Positions 9,340 through 17,363 of a stretch of 64,000 nucleotides of DNA are shown here, piece by piece. Within the stretch, counting starts at the first letter, position 1. Each line of letters opens with the position of its first letter. The DNA comes from Pseudomonadota bacterium. Lineage in GTDB: Bacteria; Pseudomonadota; Alphaproteobacteria; Reyranellales; Reyranellaceae. The notes under the pieces are model-generated. The model was not told the origin of the DNA and made no database searches. It saw nothing but the letters and a program-made list of their open reading frames with translations. Location: positions 62,001-126,000 of the forward strand of contig JAFEBU010000070.1 in assembly GCA_018242505.1 (NCBI GenBank). The letters are read 5' to 3'. A program made the position numbers and the translations under genes.

Positions 9340-10629
9340 ATGACCGTTGTTGCTTTCGCCCAGCGGCCGCATCCGACGGCCAACCAGCCGAAGAAGGATC
9401 TCTACGAGATCGGTGAGATTCCGCCGCTCGGCCACGTGCCGAAGAACATGTACGCCTGGGTGATCCGGCGCGAGCGCCACGGGGCGCCCGAGCAGTCCAT
9501 GCAGCTCGAGGTCGTGCCGACCCATACGATCGGCGAGGATGAGGTGCTGGTGCTCGTGATGGCCGCGGGCGTGAACTACAATGGCGTGTGGGCTGGCCTT
9601 GGCCTCCCGATTTCGCCGTTCGACGTGCACAAGCAGGCCTTCCATATCGCCGGCTCCGATGCCTCGGGCATTGTCTGGGCGATCGGCGCCAAGGTGAAGC
9701 GCTGGAAGGTGGGCGACGAGGTCGTGATCCACTGCAACCAGGACGACGGCGACGACGAGGAGTGCAACGGCGGCGATCCGATGTTCTCCACGAGCCAGCG
9801 TATCTGGGGCTACGAGACGCCGGACGGATCCTTCGCCCAGTTCTGCAAGGTGCAGGCGCGCCAGCTCATGAAGCGGCCGCAGCATCTCACCTGGGAGGAG
9901 AGCGCCTGCTACACGCTCACGCTCGCCACGGCCTACCGCATGCTGTTCGGCCACCGTCCGCATATCCTGCGGCCGGGCCACAACGTGCTGGTGTGGGGCG
10001 CCGCAGGCGGCATCGGCTCGATGGCGGTGCAGCTCATCGCGACGGCGGGCGCCAACGCGATCGGCGTGATCTCCGACGCCTCGAAGACCGACTTCGTGAT
10101 GTCGCTCGGCGCCAAGGGCGTCATCAACCGCAACGACTTCGACTGCTGGGGCCAGCTGCCCGACGTCGACGACCAGAAGGGCTATGCCGAGTACATGAAG
10201 AAGTGCCGCAAGTTCGGTGCGGCGATCTGGGAGCATACCGGCAAGGGCAACGATGTCGACTTCGTGTTCGAGCATCCGGGCGAGCAGACCTTCCCGGTCT
10301 CCTGTTTCATCGTGAAGCGCGGCGGCATGGTGGTGTTCTGCGCCGGTACCACCGGATACAACCTCACCATGGACGCGCGCTTCGTGTGGATGCGCCAGAA
10401 GCGCATCCAGGGCAGCCACTTCGCCAATTTGCTGCAGGCAAGCCAGGCCAACCAGCTCGTGGTCGAGCGCCGCATCGATCCCTGCATGAGCGAGGTGTTC
10501 GACTGGGCCGATATCCCGAAGGCGCACACCAAGATGTGGAAGAACCAGCACAAGCCCGGGAACATGGCGGTGCTGGTCTCGGCCAAGCGCCCCGGCCTGC
10601 GCACCCTCGAGGACGCGCTGGAGGGCTGA
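9340..10629 (+). CDS. ccr: Crotonyl-CoA carboxylase/reductase
   Basis: A 429-residue medium-chain dehydrogenase/reductase that reductively carboxylates crotonyl-CoA to ethylmalonyl-CoA with NADPH, the key step of the ethylmalonyl-CoA pathway for acetate assimilation. Features include the long N-terminal region with IGEIPPLG and YAWVIRRERHG, the acidic insert NQDDGDDEECNGGDP that marks this family, and the Rossmann motif GAAGGIG at about residues 220-226. The ATG at 9340 has a strong AAGGAGG 8 nt upstream. pcc genes, etfBA and a cobalamin adenosyltransferase elsewhere in the window support an active pathway, although its mutase genes are not in view. Confidence 0.95.
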   Translation: MTVVAFAQRPHPTANQPKKDLYEIGEIPPLGHVPKNMYAWVIRRERHGAPEQSMQLEVVPTHTIGEDEVLVLVMAAGVNYNGVWAGLGLPISPFDVHKQAFHIAGSDASGIVWAIGAKVKRWKVGDEVVIHCNQDDGDDEECNGGDPMFSTSQRIWGYETPDGSFAQFCKVQARQLMKRPQHLTWEESACYTLTLATAYRMLFGHRPHILRPGHNVLVWGAAGGIGSMAVQLIATAGANAIGVISDASKTDFVMSLGAKGVINRNDFDCWGQLPDVDDQKGYAEYMKKCRKFGAAIWEHTGKGNDVDFVFEHPGEQTFPVSCFIVKRGGMVVFCAGTTGYNLTMDARFVWMRQKRIQGSHFANLLQASQANQLVVERRIDPCMSEVFDWADIPKAHTKMWKNQHKPGNMAVLVSAKRPGLRTLEDALEG

Positions 10630-10660
10630 CGTCGCTTCCTTTGACGGATCGCTGGAGAAG

Positions 10661-10737
10661 CCGTGTCATCCAGAACGAAGTGAGGGATCTTTGGTCAAGG
10701 CCGCGAAAGATCCCGCGCGTTGCTCGGGATGACACGG
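10661..10737. repeat. Intergenic hairpin repeat, copy 1
   Basis: A 77-bp element with 11-bp perfect outer arms (CCGTGTCATCC at 10661 and its inverse ending at 10737) and 9-bp perfect inner arms (GGGATCTTT at 10684-10692, AAAGATCCC at 10706-10714). It lies between ccr and the VOC gene. A second copy at 55220-55296 shares arm sequences and layout. It is probably a mobile-type or REP-like intergenic palindrome and may act as a transcription or mRNA-stability hairpin downstream of ccr. Confidence 0.8.
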
Positions 10738-10797
10738 ACAGATGCGACTCCAGCGCCGGCGCATTCCGTGCCGGCCAACCCCCAGGAGTGCGCAAAC

Positions 10798-11220
10798 ATG
10801 CAGCAGCAGATTTCGGTCATCACGCTTGGTGTCGACGAACTCGTGCGTTCTCGCCGGTTCTATATCGACGGCTTTGGATGGAAGCCGGTGTTCGCGAATG
10901 CCGAGATCGTCTTCTACCAGATGAATGGACTGATGCTGGGCACCTGGCTCCTCTCGGCGCTGGAGGCGGACTTGCGACGACAGCATGCCGTCGGTCCCGG
11001 TGCGTTCTCCCTGGCGCACAACGTCGCCAGGCGTGAGGACGTGCAGCCGACACTCGATCGGCTCGTTTCCTTCGGCGGCACGCTGCTGCTGCCGGCCGAC
11101 GCGCCGCCGCACGGCGGGTTTCGCGGCTACGCTGCCGATCCCGACGGCCACGCCTGGGAGATCGCATGGAACCCGGCCTGGCCGATCAGCCGCGAAGGCT
11201 ATGTGACGTTCGGCCTCTGA
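10798..11220 (+). CDS. VOC/glyoxalase-superfamily protein
   Basis: A 140-residue vicinal oxygen chelate protein with two beta-alpha-beta-beta-beta modules: ITLGVDELVRSRRFYIDGFGW begins the first, and the second ends in the typical YAADPDGHAWEIAWNP with a metal-type Glu. The group includes glyoxalases, dioxygenases and antibiotic-binding proteins; the substrate cannot be told. An ORF is open from 10720, but the ATG at 10798 has an AGGAG ribosome site upstream and fits the domain start. The upstream region holds hairpin repeat copy 1. Confidence 0.85.
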   Translation: MQQQISVITLGVDELVRSRRFYIDGFGWKPVFANAEIVFYQMNGLMLGTWLLSALEADLRRQHAVGPGAFSLAHNVARREDVQPTLDRLVSFGGTLLLPADAPPHGGFRGYAADPDGHAWEIAWNPAWPISREGYVTFGL

Positions 11221-11409
11221 GGCCGGCCTGTTCGAAAAGCTTCGAGGTGTCGTCGGTCGACGTTGGGCGAGACAAGGTCCGCGCGGTCTACCTCGACGCG
11301 TTGCGCAATCACGACACTGTCCGGGTAGTCTGCGAGAAATATCGGAGTTGACCGCCATCTTTGGGTAAACTGCCATCTTGGATAATATGCTGGGCATCAA
11401 GGGGGAGAG

Positions 11410-12105
11410 ATGCGGTCAGGTCTTTGGGCCATATGCCTTTCGCTCGGGCTCGCGGCCTGTACCGCGGCGCCATCCTCGGATGTCGTGCGACAGCCTGCGA
11501 ATGTGGGCGACGCGAAGATCGCGGCGCTCAGCTACAAAAACTCCGGCCAATACGATCGCGATCTCACGGCCGTTGCGGCCAAGGCCCAGAGCTGGCTGAC
11601 GCGCCGCTCGCCGGCCGTTGCCCGGCCGGCGCTGGTGCTCGACATCGACGAGACCGCGCTGTCGAACTGGCCGGTCATCCAACGCGACGATTTCGGACGA
11701 CCGATTGGGGGACCATGCGACCTCGCCGCGGATGCACCCTGCGGCTGGGCCGCGTGGGACCAGCTGGGGGTGGACGAAGCGATTGCACCGACGCTGGCGC
11801 TGTACCGGGCGGCGATCGCGGCGAAGGTGGACGTCTTCTTCATCACCGGCCGTCCCGAAAACCAGAGGATGGCAACGGAGCGCAACCTGGTCACCGCAGG
11901 CTATGCCGGCTACGCGAAGCTCTACATGGTGCCGGACGGAGCGCACTTTCCTTCGGCATCCGCCTTCAAGGCGCCGATCCGCGCCCAGATCGAGCAACAG
12001 GGTTACACGATCGTCGCCAATGTCGGCGACCAGCCCTCTGACCTTGCGGGCGGCCATGCTGAGAAGGCCTTCCAGTTGCCCAATCCGTTCTATCGCGTGC
12101 CCTAG
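11410..12105 (+). CDS. HAD-type acid phosphatase lipoprotein (class B/IIIB-like)
   Basis: A 231-residue HAD-superfamily phosphatase of the acid-phosphatase/IIIB group. The signal ends in the lipobox LAAC (Cys17), so it is a lipoprotein. The nucleophile motif is LVLDIDETALSNW (two aspartates of DxD), motif II is FFITGRP, and the late ANVGDQPSDL motif supplies the magnesium-binding aspartates. It would remove phosphate from nucleotides or other monoesters in the periplasm. GGGGGAGAG lies next to the start. The following stretch is a decayed region, so the gene stands alone. Confidence 0.87.
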   Translation: MRSGLWAICLSLGLAACTAAPSSDVVRQPANVGDAKIAALSYKNSGQYDRDLTAVAAKAQSWLTRRSPAVARPALVLDIDETALSNWPVIQRDDFGRPIGGPCDLAADAPCGWAAWDQLGVDEAIAPTLALYRAAIAAKVDVFFITGRPENQRMATERNLVTAGYAGYAKLYMVPDGAHFPSASAFKAPIRAQIEQQGYTIVANVGDQPSDLAGGHAEKAFQLPNPFYRVP

Positions 12106-12300
12106 CCACGCCTGGCCCGGCCCAGTTCGTCCTGTACTTTGCCGCGGCCTTCGTGCTCGCGGTCATGCTTGGTCCGGGCATCTTCTACGTCGCGCACCCG
12201 TGACGGCGGTCGCGGAGGCATGGCCTCCAGCTTTGGTATCGGGTTGGGCGGCCTGGTCCACGTCCTCGCAGGCAGCCTGGGTGCTTCCGCCATCGTATCC
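12102..12300 (+). pseudogene. Remnant of a LysE-family amino acid exporter gene
   Basis: Reading from 12120 gives the start of a LysE/RhtB-type membrane protein: a hydrophobic helix ending in LAVMLGPGIFYVA, where the family has a TPGP-type motif. That frame stops at 12201-12203. The adjacent frame carries on as RTRDGGRGGMASSFGIGLGG and then a second helix, GLVHVLAGSLGASAIV, to about 12297. A net one-base shift near 12192-12196 separates the two. No start codon is seen and the remaining two-thirds of the protein is absent, so this is a broken and truncated gene. Confidence 0.7.
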
Positions 12301-12343
12301 GGCCGCTTCAATCGTGCCCGAAAGAAAATCCGTCCGGAGGCGA

Positions 12344-12361
12344 CTCTCTCTCTCTCTCTCT
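12344..12361. repeat. CT microsatellite, nine units
   Basis: An uninterrupted run of nine CT units lies between two decayed sequences. No reading frame of known function crosses it, so phase variation is unlikely. It is a simple-sequence tract rare in such high-GC DNA. Confidence 0.85.
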
Positions 12362-12382
12362 CCGGGCGTTGGAGAAGACCCT

Positions 12383-12428
12383 ATTTGCCTCTCGGTATTC
12401 GCCTCATTTGCGCCTCGGTATTCGCCTC
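12383..12428. repeat. 23-bp tandem duplication
   Basis: Two adjacent 23-bp units, 12383-12405 and 12406-12428, agree at 21 of 23 positions. Each begins ATTTGC and ends TCGGTATTCGCCTC. They lie in the spacer after the LysE-family remnant and look like recent local slippage. Confidence 0.8.
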
Positions 12429-12540
12429 TCGGCCGGACCCGAAGACGACGCCGACCTCATTCACGATCTACAGCAGGCGCTTGCTGGTCCATAGCCAACG
12501 ATCGCGTTCCTGATCTGATCGCGACTCGGCGCAGCGAGGA

Positions 12541-13425
12541 TCAATAGGCGGGCTTCTTGTGCGCCCACACCGGCTTGTAGCCAAAGCGCCAGTCGGGGGG
12601 CATCTCGACAGGTCGCGTGTCGAAGCATGCGAAGCGCGCCGGCTTGCCGCGCACGACGTCGCCCTGGTGCGGACTCGGGATCGGGCTCGGCGTGTAAGGA
12701 AAGGAATCGGCCGAGCTGTAAACCGGCAGCAGTAGCGGCCTCGCTGCTGCTGCCTTGTTCGGGGCCGAGCCGTGCACGGCCCGGCAGTTGAGCAGCAGCG
12801 TCGTGCCGGGGCCGCCTGTGATGCTCGCGATTCTGTCATCGGTGAGCCAGCCGAGATCGTTCGACCGGATCTTCACGACAAAATTGCCGGCGTCGTCATA
12901 CATCGAAAAGAGGGGACCGTTGTGGCTGCCGCGCGCCACGGTGAGCGGGCCCTGGTCGGCCGTGCAGCCGTCGATATAGATGCCGATCGTCACCGGACTG
13001 AAGTCGGTGTGCGGCCAGGCCGGGATGTCCTGATGCCAGCCGAAACCCTGTGTGCCCTTGCCCGACTTCACGTTGAGCTTGGCGTGATGGAACTTCACAT
13101 CAGGCCCGACCACGTCGGCGGCGAGATCGGTCATGATCGGATCGGTCATGAACGCCCAGAACGCCGGATGCTGATCCTGCGGGCTGCTGACGCGATGCAG
13201 GCGCGGATCCCGCGCCGAATGGCCTTCCTCCAGCACGTAGACGGCGTCGCTTTGCGTGATCGAGCGGCTGCGGTCGAGCAACTCGGCCATGGCGGCGCGC
13301 AGACGCTCAAGCCAGGCCGGCGGCACGTAGTCGGGGAGGACGAGGAAGCCATCGTCGAAGAAGCGCTGGCGCTGATCGTCAGCCAGTACGCGCGAAGGGT
13401 AGGCGAGGACGTCCTGCGGCTTCAT
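12541..13425 (-). CDS. Phytanoyl-CoA dioxygenase-family protein
   Basis: A 294-residue PhyH-type Fe(II)/2-oxoglutarate-dependent oxygenase. The iron-binding HxD is seen in GWHQDIPAWPH, the distal histidine in AVHGSAPN, and a downstream arginine could bind 2-oxoglutarate. The N-terminal part (FFDDGFLVLPDYVP) is typical of the family. The ATG at 13425 was chosen because GGAGG lies 6 nt upstream; an ORF open further upstream has no support. The substrate is unknown, as the family hydroxylates many small molecules. It runs in the same direction as the serine hydrolase upstream, with 137 bp between them. Confidence 0.87.
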   Translation of the reverse strand: MKPQDVLAYPSRVLADDQRQRFFDDGFLVLPDYVPPAWLERLRAAMAELLDRSRSITQSDAVYVLEEGHSARDPRLHRVSSPQDQHPAFWAFMTDPIMTDLAADVVGPDVKFHHAKLNVKSGKGTQGFGWHQDIPAWPHTDFSPVTIGIYIDGCTADQGPLTVARGSHNGPLFSMYDDAGNFVVKIRSNDLGWLTDDRIASITGGPGTTLLLNCRAVHGSAPNKAAAARPLLLPVYSSADSFPYTPSPIPSPHQGDVVRGKPARFACFDTRPVEMPPDWRFGYKPVWAHKKPAY

Positions 13426-13562
13426 CGGATCCTCCGTCGATTGCTTGCGCCATTGTAACGCCAGCGAATGGGAACTGCTGCCATGGCACGTCGAGAGGCG
13501 AAACCGGCCGTGCCTGCTGCGCAGCTCGCCGGCCGCCAGCGTTTCGCGGCGTACCGGCGGCG

Positions 13563-14669
13563 TCAGTGCGGGGGCGTGGAGCCTTTCGCGGTATCGGGTC
13601 CGATATCGGGCTGATGGGCCGCCGCCAGAACGAGCCAAAGCAGCCGACCCATTTGTGTCAGGTTCACCGGATGGAAATGGGGAATATCGCGATCGACGCG
13701 ATGGACCACGACTATGTCCGCGGCCGGCAAGACGAAGGCATATTGGCCGCCATCGCCCCAGGCAAAGAAACTGCCAGCGGGAAGACGAACCGGGGTCATC
13801 GGGTTCTCCGGCTTGAGGAAACCCGTCCACCACAGATAGCCATAGCCTGGGCCAAAATCCGAAACGGAATAGGGCTGCGTGCTTGCACGCACCCACTCTG
13901 CCGGAACGATCTGCCAGCCCTTCCATCGCCCGTCACGCAGGTAGAGCAGAGCGAAGCGGGCGAGATCGCGCGCGCTCATGCGGATCGGATAGGCGGGGTA
14001 GACTGAATTTGGACCCGTGAAATATTGTCCGTCCGATGGGCGGTAGTCCTGCATCCCAATCGGCTTGGCGATCTCACGGTCGAGCGCATCGAACACGGAC
14101 GAGCCCGTCGCGTGCAGGTAGATGGCACCGAGCGCATTGAAGTCCCAGTTGTTGTAGTACCAGAACGTGCCCGGCGGATGGCTCCCGCGGACCGGACGAC
14201 TCGCCGCCATGACTGGCGATTCATAAAGCGCCGCATGATAGATACCCGAGCGCGCCTCGAGCAGATCCTTGACGGTTGCCGTCTTTTCCTCGGCCGTGAG
14301 TGAGGGTGCATTGTCGTCGATGCCAAGCTTGCCGATCGGGGTCGACAGCGAGATCTGCCGGCGCGACACGGCGTTTCCGATCAGCGCGCTGAGCAGGCTC
14401 TTGCGAACCGAGGCGAGTTCCATCCGCTTTTGAGTATCTCCCCATTCGGCAACCACAGCGCCATGCTGGATGATCATCACGGCAGAAGACTCGATGGTCT
14501 GCGACCAAGCCTTGGCTTTTGCCAGCAACTCCATCGACCAACCTGACTGAGCCGGATCGGCATGCTCCCACGTCTCGCCGGGAAAGTGATCTGCGGGCGG
14601 GTCAGCCCATGCAAGGCTCGACCAGACCATGGCGGGCCAAAGGGCGAGAAGGAGGCGTGCAATCCTCAT
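13563..14669 (-). CDS. Serine hydrolase of the beta-lactamase/NylB-like family
   Basis: A 368-residue exported serine hydrolase. It starts with a signal peptide ending near AWADPP. The catalytic SxxK is in ELASVRKSLL, the tyrosine motif is in WYYNNWDF, and the late segment GYGYLWW matches class C beta-lactamase-like esterases and 6-aminohexanoate-dimer hydrolases. True beta-lactamase activity is not implied. The ATG at 14669 places the signal at the start; no strong ribosome site is visible. It lies 46 bp downstream of iclR on the same strand and may be cotranscribed with it. Confidence 0.85.
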   Translation of the reverse strand: MRIARLLLALWPAMVWSSLAWADPPADHFPGETWEHADPAQSGWSMELLAKAKAWSQTIESSAVMIIQHGAVVAEWGDTQKRMELASVRKSLLSALIGNAVSRRQISLSTPIGKLGIDDNAPSLTAEEKTATVKDLLEARSGIYHAALYESPVMAASRPVRGSHPPGTFWYYNNWDFNALGAIYLHATGSSVFDALDREIAKPIGMQDYRPSDGQYFTGPNSVYPAYPIRMSARDLARFALLYLRDGRWKGWQIVPAEWVRASTQPYSVSDFGPGYGYLWWTGFLKPENPMTPVRLPAGSFFAWGDGGQYAFVLPAADIVVVHRVDRDIPHFHPVNLTQMGRLLWLVLAAAHQPDIGPDTAKGSTPPH

Positions 14670-14715
14670 CTGGGTCGACCCTAGCCGAATTCCGACAGGC
14701 TGACGAATGGCGGGC

Positions 14716-15447
14716 CTAGATGCTCGCATCGGAGGCGATGGCGGCGGCCGTGGCCTTCAGCGGCGGGCCATAGCGGGCGCCGGCTTCCGCTTCGTTCATC
14801 GCCGAGCGCAGGAAGCGCATCGAGATGCAGCCCAGCACGCGCTTGTCCTTGAGGATGGCGACAGCGATGCCCTGCAGACGGCTCTGGCGCGGCACGATGG
14901 TGAAGGCGTGCCCCTCGCGCCGGACGCGTGCGAAGGCCGCGACGAGCTTGGCGTCATAGGGGACGCCGAGGTCGCGCAACGCCGTGCGGCGTTCGTCGGC
15001 CGAGCAGAAGGCGAGCCAGGCGCGGCCGAGTGCGCTCGACAGGATGGGGCTGCGGCGTTGAAGGGCGGTCCGCTCGAACGACATCGGGCTTTCCGGCGCG
15101 GTCGAGTAGCGGATGGTGATGGCGCGATGGCTGAGGGTGCCGAGATAGAGCGGCCAGCCGTGTTCGCGCGTGAAGCGGCGCATGTGGGGAGCGGCGACAT
15201 CGACGAAATGGTCGACGAAGCGGATGCCTCCGGCCAGCCCGAGGACGCGGTCGGTGAGGCGGTAGCCCAATTCCCGCGAGACCTGGGTGACGTAGCCTGC
15301 CGCGACCAGCGTCTGCAGCAGGCGCACGACGGTCGGCCGTGGCAGGCCGGTCTCCGCGGCCAGCGTCGAGATCGTGGCCTGTGGGCGGCGGCTCAACGCC
15401 TCCAGGATCGCCAGGCTCCTGCGTACCGGTTCGACGATGGCGGCCAT
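14716..15447 (-). CDS. IclR-family transcriptional regulator
   Basis: A 243-residue IclR regulator with an N-terminal winged helix-turn-helix (ISTLAAETGLPRPTVVRLLQTLVAAGYV) and a C-terminal effector domain with the usual SSALGRAWLAF segment. Effectors of this family are small carboxylic or aromatic acids. The ATG at 15447 is chosen over an ORF start far upstream because the HTH then begins near residue 17. A 13-bp palindrome lies just upstream. It is divergent from the TauD-like gene, which is the most likely target together with the serine hydrolase downstream. Confidence 0.9.
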   Translation of the reverse strand: MAAIVEPVRRSLAILEALSRRPQATISTLAAETGLPRPTVVRLLQTLVAAGYVTQVSRELGYRLTDRVLGLAGGIRFVDHFVDVAAPHMRRFTREHGWPLYLGTLSHRAITIRYSTAPESPMSFERTALQRRSPILSSALGRAWLAFCSADERRTALRDLGVPYDAKLVAAFARVRREGHAFTIVPRQSRLQGIAVAILKDKRVLGCISMRFLRSAMNEAEAGARYGPPLKATAAAIASDASI

Positions 15448-15459
15448 GACACAGGCTAT

Positions 15460-15472
15460 TCCGTAATACGGA
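15460..15472. promoter_or_regulatory. Palindrome beside the iclR start, probable IclR operator
   Basis: TCCGTA-A-TACGGA is a perfect 6-bp inverted repeat around one base, 13 bp upstream of the iclR ATG in the 208-bp divergent region with the TauD-like gene. Similar TCCGTATTACGGA-type sites are the usual form for IclR operators. Autoregulation is therefore likely. Confidence 0.55.
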
Positions 15473-15655
15473 CTCTGTCGACTTGCAGGCGGCGGCGCGA
15501 ACGCCGGAGGCGTAGCCTCGCATCGCTGAAGAGACATGCCCGGACGGCGATATTTCCTGGCAGTCGACGATTTTGTGGCCTTCGTGCTTCCCGGAAAGGG
15601 ACGCTGGGGCAATATCATCCGTCGTGCCCATATCAGGCTTGTGGAGGAGGACATC

Positions 15656-16540
15656 ATGCAAGGATCGCTGAGCGGCAAAACCGGCCCTCGGATCCGTCAC
15701 GTGGCGGACGAGGAGACACCCTACGAAACCCTCACGGTCGACAAGCTGACGCCGATCATTGGCGCGGAGATCGGCGGCATCGATCTCAGCCAGCCGCTCA
15801 GCAACCGGCAGCAGGACGAGGTCCACCGCGCGCTGGCCGAGAACCTGGTGATCTTCTTCCGAGACCAGCACATCACCCCTGACCAGCACGTGGCCTTTGG
15901 CCGCCTGTTCGGCGACCTCCACGTCCACCCGGCTGCGCCACACGAGCCTGGCCGGCCGGAACTGATGGTCATCCATGCCGACAAGGACAGCCCGCGCGCC
16001 AACGGCGAAGGCTGGCACACCGACGTGAGCTGTGACGTCGAGCCCCCGATGGGCAGCATCCTCTATATCAAGAAGTGCCCGCCGCGCGGCGGCGATACGC
16101 TCTTCGCCTCGATGTATGCGGCCTACGATGCGCTGTCGGACCGCATGAAGACATATCTCGAGGGCATGACCGCGGTGCACGATGGCGAGCCGGTCTATCG
16201 CGGCCTCTATGCCAACTATGGCGTTGCCGACAAGCCCAAATATCCGCACGCCGAGCATCCGGTGATCCGGACCCATCCGGTGACGGGCAAGAAGGCGCTG
16301 TACGTCAATCGTGGCTTCACGCGCCACCTCGTGGGCGTGCCGCGCGACGAAAGCGACGGCATCCTGCGCTATCTCTACGAGCACATGGAGAACCCGTTGT
16401 TCCAGTGCCGCTTCCGCTGGCGCGAGAACTCCATCGCCTTCTGGGACAATCGCTGCGTCCAGCATCGCGCCATGTGGGACTACTGGCCCCATACGCGCAG
16501 CGGCAACCGCGTGACGGTCGCGGGCGACAAGCCTTACTGA
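15656..16540 (+). CDS. TauD/TfdA-family 2-oxoglutarate dioxygenase
   Basis: A 294-residue Fe(II)/2-oxoglutarate dioxygenase of the TauD/TfdA family. The opening LTPIIGAEIGGIDLSQPLS, the iron-binding HxD of GWHTDVSC, and the distal histidine and arginine in CVQHRAMWDYWPHTRSGNR are all present. Relatives act on taurine, 2,4-D or alkylsulfates; the substrate here is not decidable. The start at 15656 has a GGAGGAGG site, whereas an ORF start at 15536 would add 40 unrelated residues. It is divergent from iclR and probably controlled by it. Confidence 0.9.
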   Translation: MQGSLSGKTGPRIRHVADEETPYETLTVDKLTPIIGAEIGGIDLSQPLSNRQQDEVHRALAENLVIFFRDQHITPDQHVAFGRLFGDLHVHPAAPHEPGRPELMVIHADKDSPRANGEGWHTDVSCDVEPPMGSILYIKKCPPRGGDTLFASMYAAYDALSDRMKTYLEGMTAVHDGEPVYRGLYANYGVADKPKYPHAEHPVIRTHPVTGKKALYVNRGFTRHLVGVPRDESDGILRYLYEHMENPLFQCRFRWRENSIAFWDNRCVQHRAMWDYWPHTRSGNRVTVAGDKPY

Positions 16541-16694
16541 GGTCATTGGCAGGTGCTTCTTCTGGATCGCTAGTTTCCAACCTGCTCATTCGGCGCATTC
16601 ACATGCGCCTGCGGCGAACCAGAGGCTCGCGGTCCACCTGATCACGAGTCCCCGTTCCCCGGGCGGGCCGTTCCGTGTATGGACGGTCCTTCGC

Positions 16695-17363
16695 TTGGTG
16701 CGGGACGACGGTAATTTGCTGGTGATCTTCGATTGCGACGGCGTGCTGGTCGACAGCGAGCCGCTCGCCAATGCAAGCTTTTCCCGGGCGCTCAAGGCTC
16801 AGGGCCTCGACTGGAACGTCGAGGAAACGATGCGCCGCCTCATGGGCCGCTCGCTGAAATCCTGCGTCGAGATCGTCGAGGTCGAACTCGGCCGCAAGCT
16901 TCCCGACGACTTCGTCGAGAAGATGCAGGCTGTCACGTACCAGAGCTTCCGCGATGCGCCGCTTCAGGCGGTTGCCGGCGTCAGGGAGGCGATCCTCGCG
17001 CTGCAGGCAGCGGGCCTTGCGACCTGCGTGGCAAGCTCGGGCTCGATCGACAAGATGCGCTTCACGCTCGGCCTCACCGGCCTGTGGGATCTGTTCGACG
17101 GTCGCGTGTTCAGCTCCGGCCAGGTGCCGCGCGGAAAGCCCTTTCCCGACCTCTTCCTCCACGCCGCCCGGTCGATGGGACAGCAGCCGGCGGAGTGCAC
17201 GGTGGTCGAGGACTCGGTCCCGGGCGTCGAGGCCGCCCGCGCAGCCGGCATGCGAGCACTGGCCTATGCCGGCGCACCCTATGCCAACGGCGATGCTCTG
17301 GCCGCCGCGGGCGGTTGCCTCTTCACCGACATGGCCCAATTGCCGGCACTGGTACTGGGATGA
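16695..17363 (+). CDS. HAD-family phosphatase (phosphoglycolate phosphatase-like)
   Basis: A 222-residue HAD hydrolase of the beta-phosphoglucomutase/Gph group. Motif I is VIFDCDGVLVDSE, motif II is CVASSGS, and the late VVEDSVPGVEAARAAGM gives motif IV; the cap lies between motifs I and II. The start is uncertain: TTG at 16695 or GTG at 16698, with a further GTG at 16722 that would put the protein directly at motif I. No ribosome site decides it. Its stop overlaps the amine oxidase start by 4 nt, so the two are probably translated together. Confidence 0.85.
   Translation: MVRDDGNLLVIFDCDGVLVDSEPLANASFSRALKAQGLDWNVEETMRRLMGRSLKSCVEIVEVELGRKLPDDFVEKMQAVTYQSFRDAPLQAVAGVREAILALQAAGLATCVASSGSIDKMRFTLGLTGLWDLFDGRVFSSGQVPRGKPFPDLFLHAARSMGQQPAECTVVEDSVPGVEAARAAGMRALAYAGAPYANGDALAAAGGCLFTDMAQLPALVLG

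Larger units (their letters stand above)
12301..12540. other. Non-coding, repeat-bearing spacer
   Basis: No credible gene is seen between the LysE-family remnant and the dioxygenase gene at 12541. The stretch holds a CT dinucleotide tract and a tandem duplication, described separately. Together with the remnant it makes the longest unannotated interval in the window (12106-12540), apparently decaying DNA. Confidence 0.6.

Noticed and set aside
9238..10551. A 437-codon open frame opposite ccr
   Set aside because: Antisense shadow of an enzyme with family-specific motifs; no domain in the reverse frame.
11340..11400. A short direct repeat GCCATCTT before the acid phosphatase gene
   Set aside because: Eight-base repeats 20 bp apart are expected by chance and have no symmetry.
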